This document shows, in pieces, positions 15,995-24,245 of a stretch of 64,000 bases of DNA. A program made the position numbers and the translations under genes. Under the pieces are notes generated by a model, which was given only the letters and a program-made list of their open reading frames with translations, was not told where the DNA came from and ran no database searches. Source of the DNA: Phycisphaeraceae bacterium (GTDB taxonomy: Bacteria; Planctomycetota; Phycisphaerae; Phycisphaerales; UBA1924); contig CP054186.1 of assembly GCA_015200025.1 (NCBI GenBank), positions 3,274,643 through 3,338,642 of the forward strand, given 5' to 3'. How positions within the stretch are numbered: the first letter of the stretch is position 1; each line of letters opens with the position of its first letter.

Positions 15995-17044
15995 ATGCTC
16001 GCACTCTCGGTGATCGCCCTGATCGGATCGGCCGCTCTCGCTCGTGCCCCCGAACCGTTCGAGGTGAAGCCCACGGCCCAGACCGACGCCGTCGCCAGCA
16101 AGGGGGACGCCGCCGACGATCCCGCGGTCTGGGTCAACCCGCGCGACCCCGCCAAGAGCCTCGTGATCACGACCGACAAGAAGGCCGGGCTCAATGTGTA
16201 CGGGCTGGACGGGAAACTCATCCAGTCTCTTCCCGGCGGTCGTCCCAACAACGTCGACGTGCGGACCGGGTTCGCCACGCCGGGGTATTTCGGCGGGACC
16301 GTGGCCCTGGTGGTGGCCTCCGACCGCGACGGCGACGTGCTCCGCTTCTGGCGGGTCGATGAGGACGCCCTCCGCCTCGTCCCGCTCCCCGGGACGATCT
16401 CGCCGGGCGTCGGCGAGGTCTACGGCGTGTGCTTGTACCGTGATCCCACGGACGGGCGGTTGTATTCGTTCGTGTCGGGCAAGGCCGGGCGCGTCGCCCA
16501 GCACCGGCTGGGGATCACCCCGGCGGGGACGGTGCAGGGGGTCTTCGCGCGGGCGTTCGAGGTCGGGGGGCAGGTCGAGGGTCTCGCGGCGGACGACGCC
16601 AACGGCGTGTTGTTCGTGGCCGAGGAGGGGGCCGCGCTGTGGAAATACCCGGCGGGCCCGCGTGAGGAGGTCGTCCGAGAGGCGATCGATCTTCCCGCGC
16701 CGCGTGGGCATTTCACGCCCGACGCCGAGGGCGTCGCGATCGTCCCGCGGGGCGACGGGTCGGGGTTCGTGATCCTGTCGAGCCAAGGGAGTAGCACGTT
16801 TATCGTGTACGACCGCCGCCCGCCGCACCGACACCTGGGGACGTTCCGCGTCGGCACGGGCGATGGGATCGACGCGGTGGAAGAGACGGACGGGATCGAG
16901 GCGGTGGGGGTCAATCTCGGGCCGGCGTTCCCCAAGGGGGTCTTCATCGCGCAGGACGGCAAGCGCCCCGAAGACGAGCGGCAGAACTTCAAGTTCGTGC
17001 CCTGGGACGCGATCGAAGCCCGTCTCTCGCCCGCGTCACGCTGA
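15995..17044 (+). CDS. Secreted phytase-like beta-propeller protein
   Basis: 349 residues with a short Sec signal peptide (MLALSVIALIGSAALARA). The Shine-Dalgarno GGAG lies about 8 nt upstream. The segments DDPAVWVNPRDPAKSLVITTDKKAG (start of the first blade), NNVDVRTGF and VEGLAADDANGVLFVAEE are characteristic of 3-phytase/beta-propeller phytase (family knowledge: calcium-dependent hydrolysis of phytate or other phosphate esters outside the cytoplasm). Acidic calcium-binding clusters (D-D-P and E-E-G-A) are present. It stands alone between ribD and the first prepilin module. Related esterases of the same fold are the alternative. Confidence 0.85.
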   Translation: MLALSVIALIGSAALARAPEPFEVKPTAQTDAVASKGDAADDPAVWVNPRDPAKSLVITTDKKAGLNVYGLDGKLIQSLPGGRPNNVDVRTGFATPGYFGGTVALVVASDRDGDVLRFWRVDEDALRLVPLPGTISPGVGEVYGVCLYRDPTDGRLYSFVSGKAGRVAQHRLGITPAGTVQGVFARAFEVGGQVEGLAADDANGVLFVAEEGAALWKYPAGPREEVVREAIDLPAPRGHFTPDAEGVAIVPRGDGSGFVILSSQGSSTFIVYDRRPPHRHLGTFRVGTGDGIDAVEETDGIEAVGVNLGPAFPKGVFIAQDGKRPEDERQNFKFVPWDAIEARLSPASR

Positions 17045-17096
17045 GGATCTGAATCGGAACTTCGCGCGTTGCTTATCCGCGGCCGCCGCGTCGGGT

Positions 17097-17110
17097 TGTA
17101 CCTTCGTACA
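17097..17110. promoter_or_regulatory. Short inverted repeat in front of a prepilin gene
   Basis: TGTAC-CTTC-GTACA, perfect 5-bp arms, 14 nt before the ATG of the prepilin-like gene. It could be an operator or a small leader hairpin. Confidence 0.25.
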
Positions 17111-17124
17111 TCCCGAGGGGCGAT

Positions 17125-18090
17125 ATGATGGAACAACGGTCTTGCCGGCGCACGGCGTTCACGCTGATCGAACTGCTCGTGGTCATCTCGATCATCGCGC
17201 TGCTCATCGGGATCCTGCTCCCTTCGCTGGGATCCGCGCGCGAGACGGCGCGGCAGACCCGCTGCGCGAGCAACCTCCGGCAGATCGGCGTGGCCTCGAC
17301 CTCGTACGCCAACGAGTCCAAGGGGTACTACAACAGCGGCCCCTTCGAGAACCGCCCGGGCATGAACTGGGGCCCGATGCACGAGCGGTCCTGGGTCGCC
17401 GATTTCATCAAGACCGAGACGATGATCCCGGGCAAGTTTCTCTGCCCGAGCAGCCCCGGCAAGGTGAGCGAGGCCTGGCAGGACGCCGCGGGGATCTACA
17501 ACTACTCCGCCGAGGAGGTCGAGCGCTACTACAACCTCGGGTACAACAGCAACTACTGCCAGTCGTGGTTCATGGCGTACACGGACATGCGCCGCCCCAC
17601 GCCCGCGGGCGGGGGTGACCGCGACGACGTCCGCGACGTCGTCGGCCCCCTCAACGAGCGGTTTGTCGGGCTCCGCGCCACGCCCTCCCGCGTCCCGCTC
17701 ATGGCCGACGGGAACGCCCAGCTCTCGGCCCGCGTGACCATCGGCGGGGCCGAGTACACCTGCTCGAAGAACCAGACCGACGGGCCGACCGGCTCGGCCC
17801 GCGGGCCGTCCAACGCTGTCGTCTGGGGGCGGCAGGACTGGGAGAACTGGGGCCCCGCCCACGGCAAGAGCAGCGTCGTCGCCGACAGCGGCGCCTCCGG
17901 GCACGCCGCGTTCTACGGGAACATCGTCTTCGCCGACGGGCACGTCAGCGTCGTCGCCGACACCATCCGCAACGGGAGGTTCTCGGGGGCGGTGGGCGTG
18001 AAAGACGGCTGGAGGGCCTTGCTCAGCCCGGAACTCGACGACACGGTCTTCGCCGGCTCGCTGGTCCACGCCGCCGGTGTCCCGTTCTGA
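17125..18090 (+). CDS. Prepilin-like protein with N-terminal methylation motif and H-X9-DG-type C-terminus
   Basis: 321 residues; the next Met codon is an equivalent start. The leader is [11 protein letters not shown] followed by [19 protein letters not shown], a class III (type IV prepilin) signal with Glu at +5 and Ala rather than Gly at -1, then one membrane helix. The remaining globular part has the segment [14 protein letters not shown] near the C-terminus, as in planctomycete prepilin-like (H-X9-DG) proteins. Cleavage by a PilD-type peptidase and assembly in the inner membrane or a pseudopilus are expected from family knowledge. The following gene encodes a secreted protein with a dockerin-like tail, and the same pair recurs at 19.5-21.5 kb. 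Confidence 0.85.
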   Translation: MMEQRSCRRTAFTLIELLVVISIIALLIGILLPSLGSARETARQTRCASNLRQIGVASTSYANESKGYYNSGPFENRPGMNWGPMHERSWVADFIKTETMIPGKFLCPSSPGKVSEAWQDAAGIYNYSAEEVERYYNLGYNSNYCQSWFMAYTDMRRPTPAGGGDRDDVRDVVGPLNERFVGLRATPSRVPLMADGNAQLSARVTIGGAEYTCSKNQTDGPTGSARGPSNAVVWGRQDWENWGPAHGKSSVVADSGASGHAAFYGNIVFADGHVSVVADTIRNGRFSGAVGVKDGWRALLSPELDDTVFAGSLVHAAGVPF

Positions 18091-18142
18091 TCCGTCTGTT
18101 CACCCAACAGGGGCCGACGCCCCGGAGAGAAGGAGAGTCCTC

Positions 18143-19336
18143 ATGCGTACCGCTTGTTCTGCGCTCCTCGTTTGCTGTGGCCTCGCGGCCCCGGCCGCCC
18201 TCGCCAACGACCTGGCCAACATCACGCTTTTCGGCCAGGACTACCGCGTCCAGCGGTTCAACTACTCGACGGTCGCCTGGGCCGACCCGTTCGCCCCGGG
18301 CTTCGACCTCAACCTCATCGAGGTCGAGGGCGCCCATTGGCTCGGGAACGACCGCCTGCTCCTCTCCACCGACTCGGGCGACAATCTCCTCTCCGTGAAG
18401 AACTGGGTGATCGAGGTCGAGCTCACCCGTGACGGGTCCGGCGAGATCACCGGCCTGCGCTACGTCCGCACCGTCGTCGCCAACGACCCCAACGACCCGG
18501 CCTACGGCGGCTTCGACCTGAGCCCCTGCGGGATCACCGTGAATACCAGCAACGCCGGGCTCGCCGCCGGGGGCGACCTCATCATCGGCGACAGCGAGGC
18601 CAACGGCGTCCGCGGGTACGCGCTCCTCGACGGGGCCGACCTGGGCGGGTTCTCCGGCGGGGCCGCGAACCCCAGCTTCGACGACTGCGAGTACGTCCCC
18701 GCCAACGACCTCCTCTACACCATCAACGAGGACGACTTCCGCCTCGTCTCCTTCACCACGTCCGGGGATTTCGTCACCTCGACGCCCATCCCCGGCCTTA
18801 CCGCCCTCAACCCCGCCGCCCGCCCGGGCTCGCCCAAGGGTCTGGTCTACCTCCCCGATTCGCCGGTGGTCCCCGCCTCGATCCGCCGCGCCGGCGGCAC
18901 GCTGCTCGTCACCATCGATAACGGGAACCCCGGGCTCCAGGCATTTGATCTTGACGGCAACGTGCTCGCGACCGAGCCGCTGACCAACGAGCCGATCAAC
19001 GGCGGGTCGTCGCTGCTCGATCAGGGCGCGGGCTGCACGCGTCAGCTCCGCCTCGAGTCCGCCGCCTTCGACCCCGCCACGGGCACGCTCTTCCTGGTCA
19101 ACGAGGGCAACCTCCTGACCTGCAGCGGGTTCTTCGTCCTGACGCCGCTGGGTGATGGCTGCCCCGCGGACTTCAACGGCGACGGGTTCCTCGACTTCTT
19201 CGACCTCGACGCCTTCGTCGCGTGCTTCGAGGGCGAGGGCTGCCCGGACGGGCGTGACTCGGACTACAACGGCGACGGGTTCACCGACTTCTTCGACCTC
19301 GACGCGTACATCGCCGAATTCGAGGCCGGCTGCTGA
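18143..19336 (+). CDS. Secreted protein with C-terminal dockerin-like calcium-loop tail
   Basis: 397 residues from ATG 18143, preceded by AGGAGA. Signal peptide to about residue 22 (LLVCCGLAAPAALA). The central part is rich in G-D-N turns and beta strands and resembles a propeller or esterase-like-phytase domain (ITVNTSNAGLAAGGDLIIGD, LVYLPDSP), with no catalytic motif I can name. The last 60 residues hold two DxNGDG-x-x-D-F-F-D-L-D repeats (residues about 340-397), an EF-hand/dockerin I-like arrangement ending in Gly-Cys. This tail is nearly identical to that of the gene at 20594. It lies 52 nt after the prepilin-like gene, probably in one operon. Confidence 0.8.
   Translation: MRTACSALLVCCGLAAPAALANDLANITLFGQDYRVQRFNYSTVAWADPFAPGFDLNLIEVEGAHWLGNDRLLLSTDSGDNLLSVKNWVIEVELTRDGSGEITGLRYVRTVVANDPNDPAYGGFDLSPCGITVNTSNAGLAAGGDLIIGDSEANGVRGYALLDGADLGGFSGGAANPSFDDCEYVPANDLLYTINEDDFRLVSFTTSGDFVTSTPIPGLTALNPAARPGSPKGLVYLPDSPVVPASIRRAGGTLLVTIDNGNPGLQAFDLDGNVLATEPLTNEPINGGSSLLDQGAGCTRQLRLESAAFDPATGTLFLVNEGNLLTCSGFFVLTPLGDGCPADFNGDGFLDFFDLDAFVACFEGEGCPDGRDSDYNGDGFTDFFDLDAYIAEFEAGC
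19157..19336 (+). repeat. Direct repeat, copy 1: dockerin-like tail coding segment
   Basis: 180 nt encoding CPADFNGDGFLDFFDLD and the rest of the tail; roughly 88-90% identical by eye to 21356-21535. Both copies end at a TGA after a Gly-Cys dipeptide. Confidence 0.75.
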
Positions 19337-19449
19337 CCGAGAACCGGCGCGGATCACGCGGGCGTTGGGGCGGTGTCGAGGACGCCGCCCCAATGTCCGC
19401 GCGTTCTATGCGCACCCTTCGCGCAATCTGAACGCACTTCCCGAGAGTT

Positions 19450-19459
19450 CTTTATAAAG
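19450..19459 (+). promoter_or_regulatory. Candidate -10 region within a perfect palindrome
   Basis: CTTTATAAAG is a perfect 10-bp palindrome in an AT-rich patch; TATAAA within it matches 5 of 6 bases of the -10 consensus, 48 nt before the second prepilin gene. No convincing -35 box is seen. Confidence 0.35.
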
Positions 19460-19506
19460 TCCGGCCTCTTTCGGGGATCCGGTTCATCACACGAGGGAAC
19501 GCGTCC

Positions 19507-20499
19507 ATGGGTCGAACCAAGGCCTTCACGCTCATCGAGTTGCTGGTGGTCATCGCGATCATCGCGCTGCTCATCGGGATCATGCTCCCCTCGCTGGGCA
19601 AGGCCCGCGACGCGGCCCGCCTGTCGGCGTGCCAGTCCAACCTCGGTCAGATCGTCAAGGCCTCGACGCTCTACGCCAACGAGCAGAAGGGCTACTTCAC
19701 CTCCGGCTCCTTCGACAACACCCGCGAGGAGGGCTACGGGCCCATCGAGCAAGTCGGGTGGGTCGCCGACATGGTCAACGGCGGGTACGGGCTCCCCGGC
19801 AAACTGCTCTGCCCGGGCAGCATCGCCCGCTACAGCGAGACGCTCAACCAGGGCCGCCTCAACTCCAACGGCGCCTACCGCCCCGAGGGCCAGGCCCCGT
19901 ACTCGATCGGGGATATCCGCCGCCTCGTCGAGCGGGGGTTCAACACGAACTACTGCCAGAACTGGCAGATGGCCCACACCGACACCAAGGGCGGCACCCC
20001 GGGGCAGGTCCCCAACGTCAAGGACGTCCGCTACCTCCGCGGGCCGCTCCACGAGCGGTTTCTGGGGATCGCCGGATCGCCCTCGCGCGTCGCGCTCATG
20101 GGCGACGGGACCATCCAGAACCTCGACCGCAACGACCTCGTCAACATCGGCGAGGGCGAGTCGCTGGGCGCCAAGACCCTGACCGACGGCCCCGGCGTCG
20201 CCTTCGGCCCCGGGTTCCGCCTCGTCATCGGACGCCAGCGCTTCACCGACTGGGGGCCCGTCCACGGGAAGGGATCCCCCATCAACAACCCCGACCAGGA
20301 GATCACCCACGACCGCCTCTACGGGAACATCGGGTTCGCCGACGCCCACGTCGAGGTCTTCGCCGACCTCGCCCGCCGCGACGGGTACTTCGGCTCGTTC
20401 CTCAGCGTCGACCGCAGCGGGTTCCGCTACCCCGAATACGACGAGCTCGAGGGCAAGGTCTTCGGCGGATGGCTCACACGCCCCGGGCTCAACTGGTAG
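19507..20499 (+). CDS. Prepilin-like protein, second module copy
   Basis: 330 residues. Leader MGRTKA then [19 protein letters not shown]: class III prepilin signal with Glu +5 and Ala at -1, nearly the same helix as the gene at 17125. The rest is Gly/Asn-rich with [14 protein letters not shown] and [17 protein letters not shown] (compare [17 protein letters not shown] in the first copy), so the two genes are clearly paralogues. Expected to be processed by a prepilin peptidase and anchored in the inner membrane before assembly. It is preceded by a candidate promoter and followed 94 nt later by a secreted dockerin-tailed protein. Confidence 0.85.
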   Translation: MGRTKAFTLIELLVVIAIIALLIGIMLPSLGKARDAARLSACQSNLGQIVKASTLYANEQKGYFTSGSFDNTREEGYGPIEQVGWVADMVNGGYGLPGKLLCPGSIARYSETLNQGRLNSNGAYRPEGQAPYSIGDIRRLVERGFNTNYCQNWQMAHTDTKGGTPGQVPNVKDVRYLRGPLHERFLGIAGSPSRVALMGDGTIQNLDRNDLVNIGEGESLGAKTLTDGPGVAFGPGFRLVIGRQRFTDWGPVHGKGSPINNPDQEITHDRLYGNIGFADAHVEVFADLARRDGYFGSFLSVDRSGFRYPEYDELEGKVFGGWLTRPGLNW

Positions 20500-20593
20500 C
20501 CCGGGCACGACAACGAGTTCGGATCACCCCCACGCGAGGGCGGCGAGCGTCGCCTCCCCGCGCGGGTCCAGTCCACGGAGAAGGAAGAGCATC

Positions 20594-21535
20594 ATGAAGA
20601 ACACCGTCCGCCTCTCGGCCCTCGCGGGCCTCGCCGCCGCCGGCGTCGCGCACGCCCAGCCCGTCCTCCGCTTCAACGAGGTCCTCGTCAACCCCCCGGG
20701 CACCGACCAGGGCCTCGAGTTCATCGAGCTCAAGAGCGCCACCCCCAACTTCGACATGTCCGGCCTGTTCATCATCACCATCGACGGCGACAACACCAAC
20801 CGCGGCGACGTCGACCAGGTCCTCTCCCTCGAGGGCCTCTCGACCGGGGCCAACGGCCTGTTCCTCTGGCGCGACGGCGCCCTGGCGCTCTTCCCCGAGC
20901 CCGAGGCCGCCACCTCTATCTTCATCCAGGATTTCGTCCCCGACCTCGAGAACGGCGCCTGCACCTGGCTCATCGTCCGCGGGTTCACCGGCCGCGTCGG
21001 CGACGACCTCGACACCAACAACGACGGCATCCTCGACGTCTTCCCCTGGGCCGAGGTCATCGACGCCGTGTCCTACATCGAGGGCGAGGACATCCTCGTC
21101 GACTCGTCCTACGCCCCCCAGCTCGGCGGGATCGACATCTCCGGCGCCGACCCCGACCCGAACGTCGCCTACACCGCCGACTCGTTCGCCGTCGTCGGGT
21201 GCAACACCTACAGCATGGACATCTTCGGCTCCGCCCCGGGCCCCTGGGTCAACGACGCCGCCCAGACGCTGGGCTTCCCCGAGAACCTCCCCCTCCCCGA
21301 CCCCTACTTCGTGACCCCCGGCGCCCGGAACATGGGCGACGAGGGCTGCGAGCAAGGGTGCCCCGCCGACTACAACGGCGACGGCTTCCTCGACTTCTTC
21401 GACCTCGACGCCTTCGTCGCCTGCTTCGAGGGCGACGGGTGCCCCGACGGCCGTGACGCCGACTACAACGGCGACGGGTTCGTCGACTTCTTCGACCTCG
21501 ACGCGTACGTCGCCGACTTCGAGGCCGGCTGCTGA
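20594..21535 (+). CDS. Secreted lamin-tail-domain protein with dockerin-like tail
   Basis: 313 residues, signal peptide to about residue 22 (LAGLAAAGVAHA). Residues about 23-110 resemble a lamin tail (LTD) fold: LRFNEVLVNPPGTDQGLEF, IELKSATP, DMSGLFIITIDGD. Such domains occur in many bacterial extracellular proteins (family knowledge), often with nucleases or phosphatases, but no catalytic domain is seen here. The C-terminal 60 residues carry two DYNGDGF-x-D-F-F-D-L-D calcium-loop repeats ending Gly-Cys, shared with the gene at 18143. An AAGGAAGAG Shine-Dalgarno precedes the ATG. A clear terminator follows the stop codon. Confidence 0.82.
   Translation: MKNTVRLSALAGLAAAGVAHAQPVLRFNEVLVNPPGTDQGLEFIELKSATPNFDMSGLFIITIDGDNTNRGDVDQVLSLEGLSTGANGLFLWRDGALALFPEPEAATSIFIQDFVPDLENGACTWLIVRGFTGRVGDDLDTNNDGILDVFPWAEVIDAVSYIEGEDILVDSSYAPQLGGIDISGADPDPNVAYTADSFAVVGCNTYSMDIFGSAPGPWVNDAAQTLGFPENLPLPDPYFVTPGARNMGDEGCEQGCPADYNGDGFLDFFDLDAFVACFEGDGCPDGRDADYNGDGFVDFFDLDAYVADFEAGC
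21356..21535 (+). repeat. Direct repeat, copy 2: dockerin-like tail coding segment
   Basis: Second copy of the 180-nt tail-coding segment at 19157-19336, same reading frame and same stop position, 2.2 kb away. Confidence 0.75.
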
Positions 21536-21563
21536 GCCACGCCGAACTCCGCGATCACACACC

Positions 21564-21598
21564 AGGCCCGGGCCCGCGCCGGGCCTTCCTTGTTTTTC
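21564..21598 (+). terminator. Rho-independent terminator after the second prepilin/dockerin module
   Basis: AGGCCCGG pairs with CCGGGCCT around a short GC-rich loop, followed by TCCTTGTTTTT. It lies 29 nt after the stop codon of the lamin-tail gene and before the convergent aminopeptidase gene. Confidence 0.75.
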
Positions 21599-21614
21599 CG
21601 AGGACGGCCGGCCG

Positions 21615-24236
21615 TCAGCGCGGGCTGAGCCTCGCCCGCAGCGCGTCGAGTCGTTCGGTCGCGAGGGCCCGCTCGTACGGGTCCCGCGCGCTCTCGGCCC
21701 GACGCCGGAGCACCGCCTCGCCCCGGGGGTCGGCGAGGTCCACGAGCGCGTCGTGGGCCGCACACCGCGTCCGCCACTCGCGGTCCTCGACCAGGGGGGC
21801 GATCGTCTCGAACACCTTGGTGTCGTCGTGCTTGGCGAGCCCGGCGAGCGCCCGCACCGCCTCGGGCCTCGTGCGGGAGTTCACGCCGGCGCGCGTCAAC
21901 GCGATCACCGGGTCGACGCAGGCCTTGCGGTCGAGCGAGGCCAGCGCGGCGACGGCGGCCGACCGTAGGTCGTCGTTCTGCGAGTCGGTTTGGGCGGCTT
22001 TGAGGATGATCGGGAGGGCCGCGCCGGCGTTCATCGCGCCCATCGCGCGGACCGCCGCCGCCCGGACCTTCGTCGAGGGGTCGTTCTCGAAGGACCGTTC
22101 GAGCAGCTCGAGCGCGCGGGACCGGTCCACGCCCGCCTCGGCGCTCCCCGGGCCCGCGAGCGATCCGATCACCGACGCGATCGTTTCACGCACCGACCAG
22201 GGCTCGACGCCCGAGGTCGCGAGCGCCGCCGTGTCGATCCACGACTTGGATTCGCCCAGCGCCCTGACCGCCGCCACGCGCAGCGCCGGGTCCAGCGTGC
22301 GGTCGAGGGCGGTGTCCTTGAGGAGCATGAGGGTTTTCTCGGCGGTGTCGCCCCCCAGCGCCGCGACGCCGCGGACCCGGGCGACCAGCGTCGGGGCGTG
22401 CCGGGCCAGCTCGCGCGACCGTGCCGCGGGGTGGTCGCACGAGACCTCGCACAGCACCGTGAGCCCGGGGTCGAAGGCCATGGCCGAGGGCGCCGACGCC
22501 ATCGGGATGGTCGCGGTCGCGGTCCGGCCCTCGAACCGCAGCACCGCCGAGTGTTCGCCGGGCGTCCCCCCGCCGGAGCGAACCCACACGGGGAGGTCGA
22601 ACTCGAACGCGGGGTTGTGCGCGTCGACCGCCTGCGTCTGCGAGGCGGAGAGCGTCAGGACCCCCGCGGCCTCGTCGTACGCCGCCCCGACCGTCACCCG
22701 CGGCACATTCGGGCGGAAGAACCACTGAGAGAAGAACTGTTCGAGGCTCTCACCCGAGGCGTCTTCGAGCGCCTTCCTGAAGTCCGACGTCTCGACGTTC
22801 CCGAGCTTGTGCCGGTCCAGGTAGAGCGCCGTCCCCGCGAAGAAGGCCCGATCCCCGAGTTTCTGCCTCAGCATGTGCAAGACGCTGGCGCCCTTGGGGT
22901 AAGGGTTGGCCGAGCGGCGGAACGTCTCCCACGGGTCGCCGTAGACCTTGCTCGCCATCCCGGGCGTCTCGGGCAGCGCCCCCGTGTCGCTGGCGATCAC
23001 GGATCTGAACAGGCCGTGCACCGCGAGGTCGTACGCCCCGCGTCCGTCGCGGTGCTCGAGCCACAGGGGCGTCATGAACGTCGCCCACCCCTCGTTGAGC
23101 CAGATGTGCTCCCACGTGGTGCACGTCACCAGGTCCCCGAACCACTGGTGCGCCAGCTCGTGGCTGATCAGCCCCTCCAGGTCGTAGTCCAGCACCGCCT
23201 CGGGACCGATCATCGAGTTGTCGTGCAGCGTCGTCGCCGACGTGTTCTCCATGCCCCCGGCCGCGAAGTTCCACACCACCAACTGCGCGTAGCGGTCCCA
23301 CGGGTACGGCTCGTCCAGGAGCCGCTCGAACACCCGCACCATCTCCGGCGTCCGCCCGAAGGTGTTCCGCACGTCCGTTCCACGCCCCTGCGGCGCGTAC
23401 ACCGGCATCGGGAGCGAGGGGCCCCCGAGGTCCACCACGTCGAACTTCCCCACCACCAACGACACCAGGTAGTTCACGTGCGGCTTGCCCTGGTCCCAGT
23501 GGTACCGCGTGTACCCCGCCAGCCCCGTCCCCGTCGGCGTCGCCACCTCCTCGATCACCCCGTCCACCCGAACGAGACGGCCGTTCGAACTCGCCGTGTA
23601 CCCCTCGGGCACCGTCACGACCACCTCCGTCGTCAGACGGTCGTTGGGGAAGTCGTGGCACGGGAACCAGTAACTGTTCGTCTCGGGCTGGCCTTGCGTG
23701 TGCACCTGCGCCGCACGCCCGGGCCACGCCGGGCTTTCGGGCGTCCAGAACAGCCCCCGCGGCGGGTCGCGGACCTCGTACGTCGTCACGATCCGCGAGT
23801 CCTCGCCCACCGGGAGCGGCGGGTCGAAATACAGCCGCAGCCGCTCCCCGTCGTGGTCGAACCGCGTGATGTGCCCGTCCACCGTCACCCGTGAGATCGA
23901 CAGGAGCCTCGCGTCCAGCGTCAACTCTCGCGCGGGCCTGGTCAGCGGCATGACCGTCAGCGTCTGCACCCCGCGCATCACCGGGTCGTTCATGTCCGCG
24001 ATGAACAACTCCAGCTTCATGTGCCGGTGGTCCACCCCCGTGTCCCGCGCGAAGTTGCGAGTGTCCCGCCCCGTCGCCGGGTCGAACCTCGCGCGCAGCG
24101 CCAGGCACGAGGCGCACTCGTGCCCGTGGTCCACGCCCAGCCCGCCACGCCCGTGGGCGGGCGCGGGGGCGGCGTGCCCCGCCAGGACGGCCAGGATCAG
24201 GGCGGCGTTCAACATTCCGGCGTTCGGCGTGCGCAT
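21615..24236 (-). CDS. Secreted M1 family aminopeptidase with C-terminal HEAT repeats
   Basis: 873 residues with an N-terminal signal peptide (LNAALILAVLAGHAAPAPA). M1 zinc aminopeptidases remove N-terminal residues from peptides. Seen: the substrate-binding GGMENTSAT, then HELAHQWFGD with His359, Glu360 and His363, and the third zinc ligand Glu in NEGWATF about 19 residues on. A Tyr-containing catalytic segment follows. From about residue 590 there are repeated helical units (LRVAAVRALGESK, KVRAAAVRAMGAM, LRSAAVAALASLD) typical of HEAT repeats. It lies 9 nt after a second M1 gene and is co-oriented, so both are one operon. Confidence 0.9.
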   Translation of the reverse strand: MRTPNAGMLNAALILAVLAGHAAPAPAHGRGGLGVDHGHECASCLALRARFDPATGRDTRNFARDTGVDHRHMKLELFIADMNDPVMRGVQTLTVMPLTRPARELTLDARLLSISRVTVDGHITRFDHDGERLRLYFDPPLPVGEDSRIVTTYEVRDPPRGLFWTPESPAWPGRAAQVHTQGQPETNSYWFPCHDFPNDRLTTEVVVTVPEGYTASSNGRLVRVDGVIEEVATPTGTGLAGYTRYHWDQGKPHVNYLVSLVVGKFDVVDLGGPSLPMPVYAPQGRGTDVRNTFGRTPEMVRVFERLLDEPYPWDRYAQLVVWNFAAGGMENTSATTLHDNSMIGPEAVLDYDLEGLISHELAHQWFGDLVTCTTWEHIWLNEGWATFMTPLWLEHRDGRGAYDLAVHGLFRSVIASDTGALPETPGMASKVYGDPWETFRRSANPYPKGASVLHMLRQKLGDRAFFAGTALYLDRHKLGNVETSDFRKALEDASGESLEQFFSQWFFRPNVPRVTVGAAYDEAAGVLTLSASQTQAVDAHNPAFEFDLPVWVRSGGGTPGEHSAVLRFEGRTATATIPMASAPSAMAFDPGLTVLCEVSCDHPAARSRELARHAPTLVARVRGVAALGGDTAEKTLMLLKDTALDRTLDPALRVAAVRALGESKSWIDTAALATSGVEPWSVRETIASVIGSLAGPGSAEAGVDRSRALELLERSFENDPSTKVRAAAVRAMGAMNAGAALPIILKAAQTDSQNDDLRSAAVAALASLDRKACVDPVIALTRAGVNSRTRPEAVRALAGLAKHDDTKVFETIAPLVEDREWRTRCAAHDALVDLADPRGEAVLRRRAESARDPYERALATERLDALRARLSPR

Positions 24237-24245
24237 GCGGTGTTC

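Noticed and set aside
19157..21535. CRISPR-like or insertion-sequence repeat
   Set aside because: The two similar segments are the coding sequences of homologous protein tails; there are no spacers, inverted ends or transposase.
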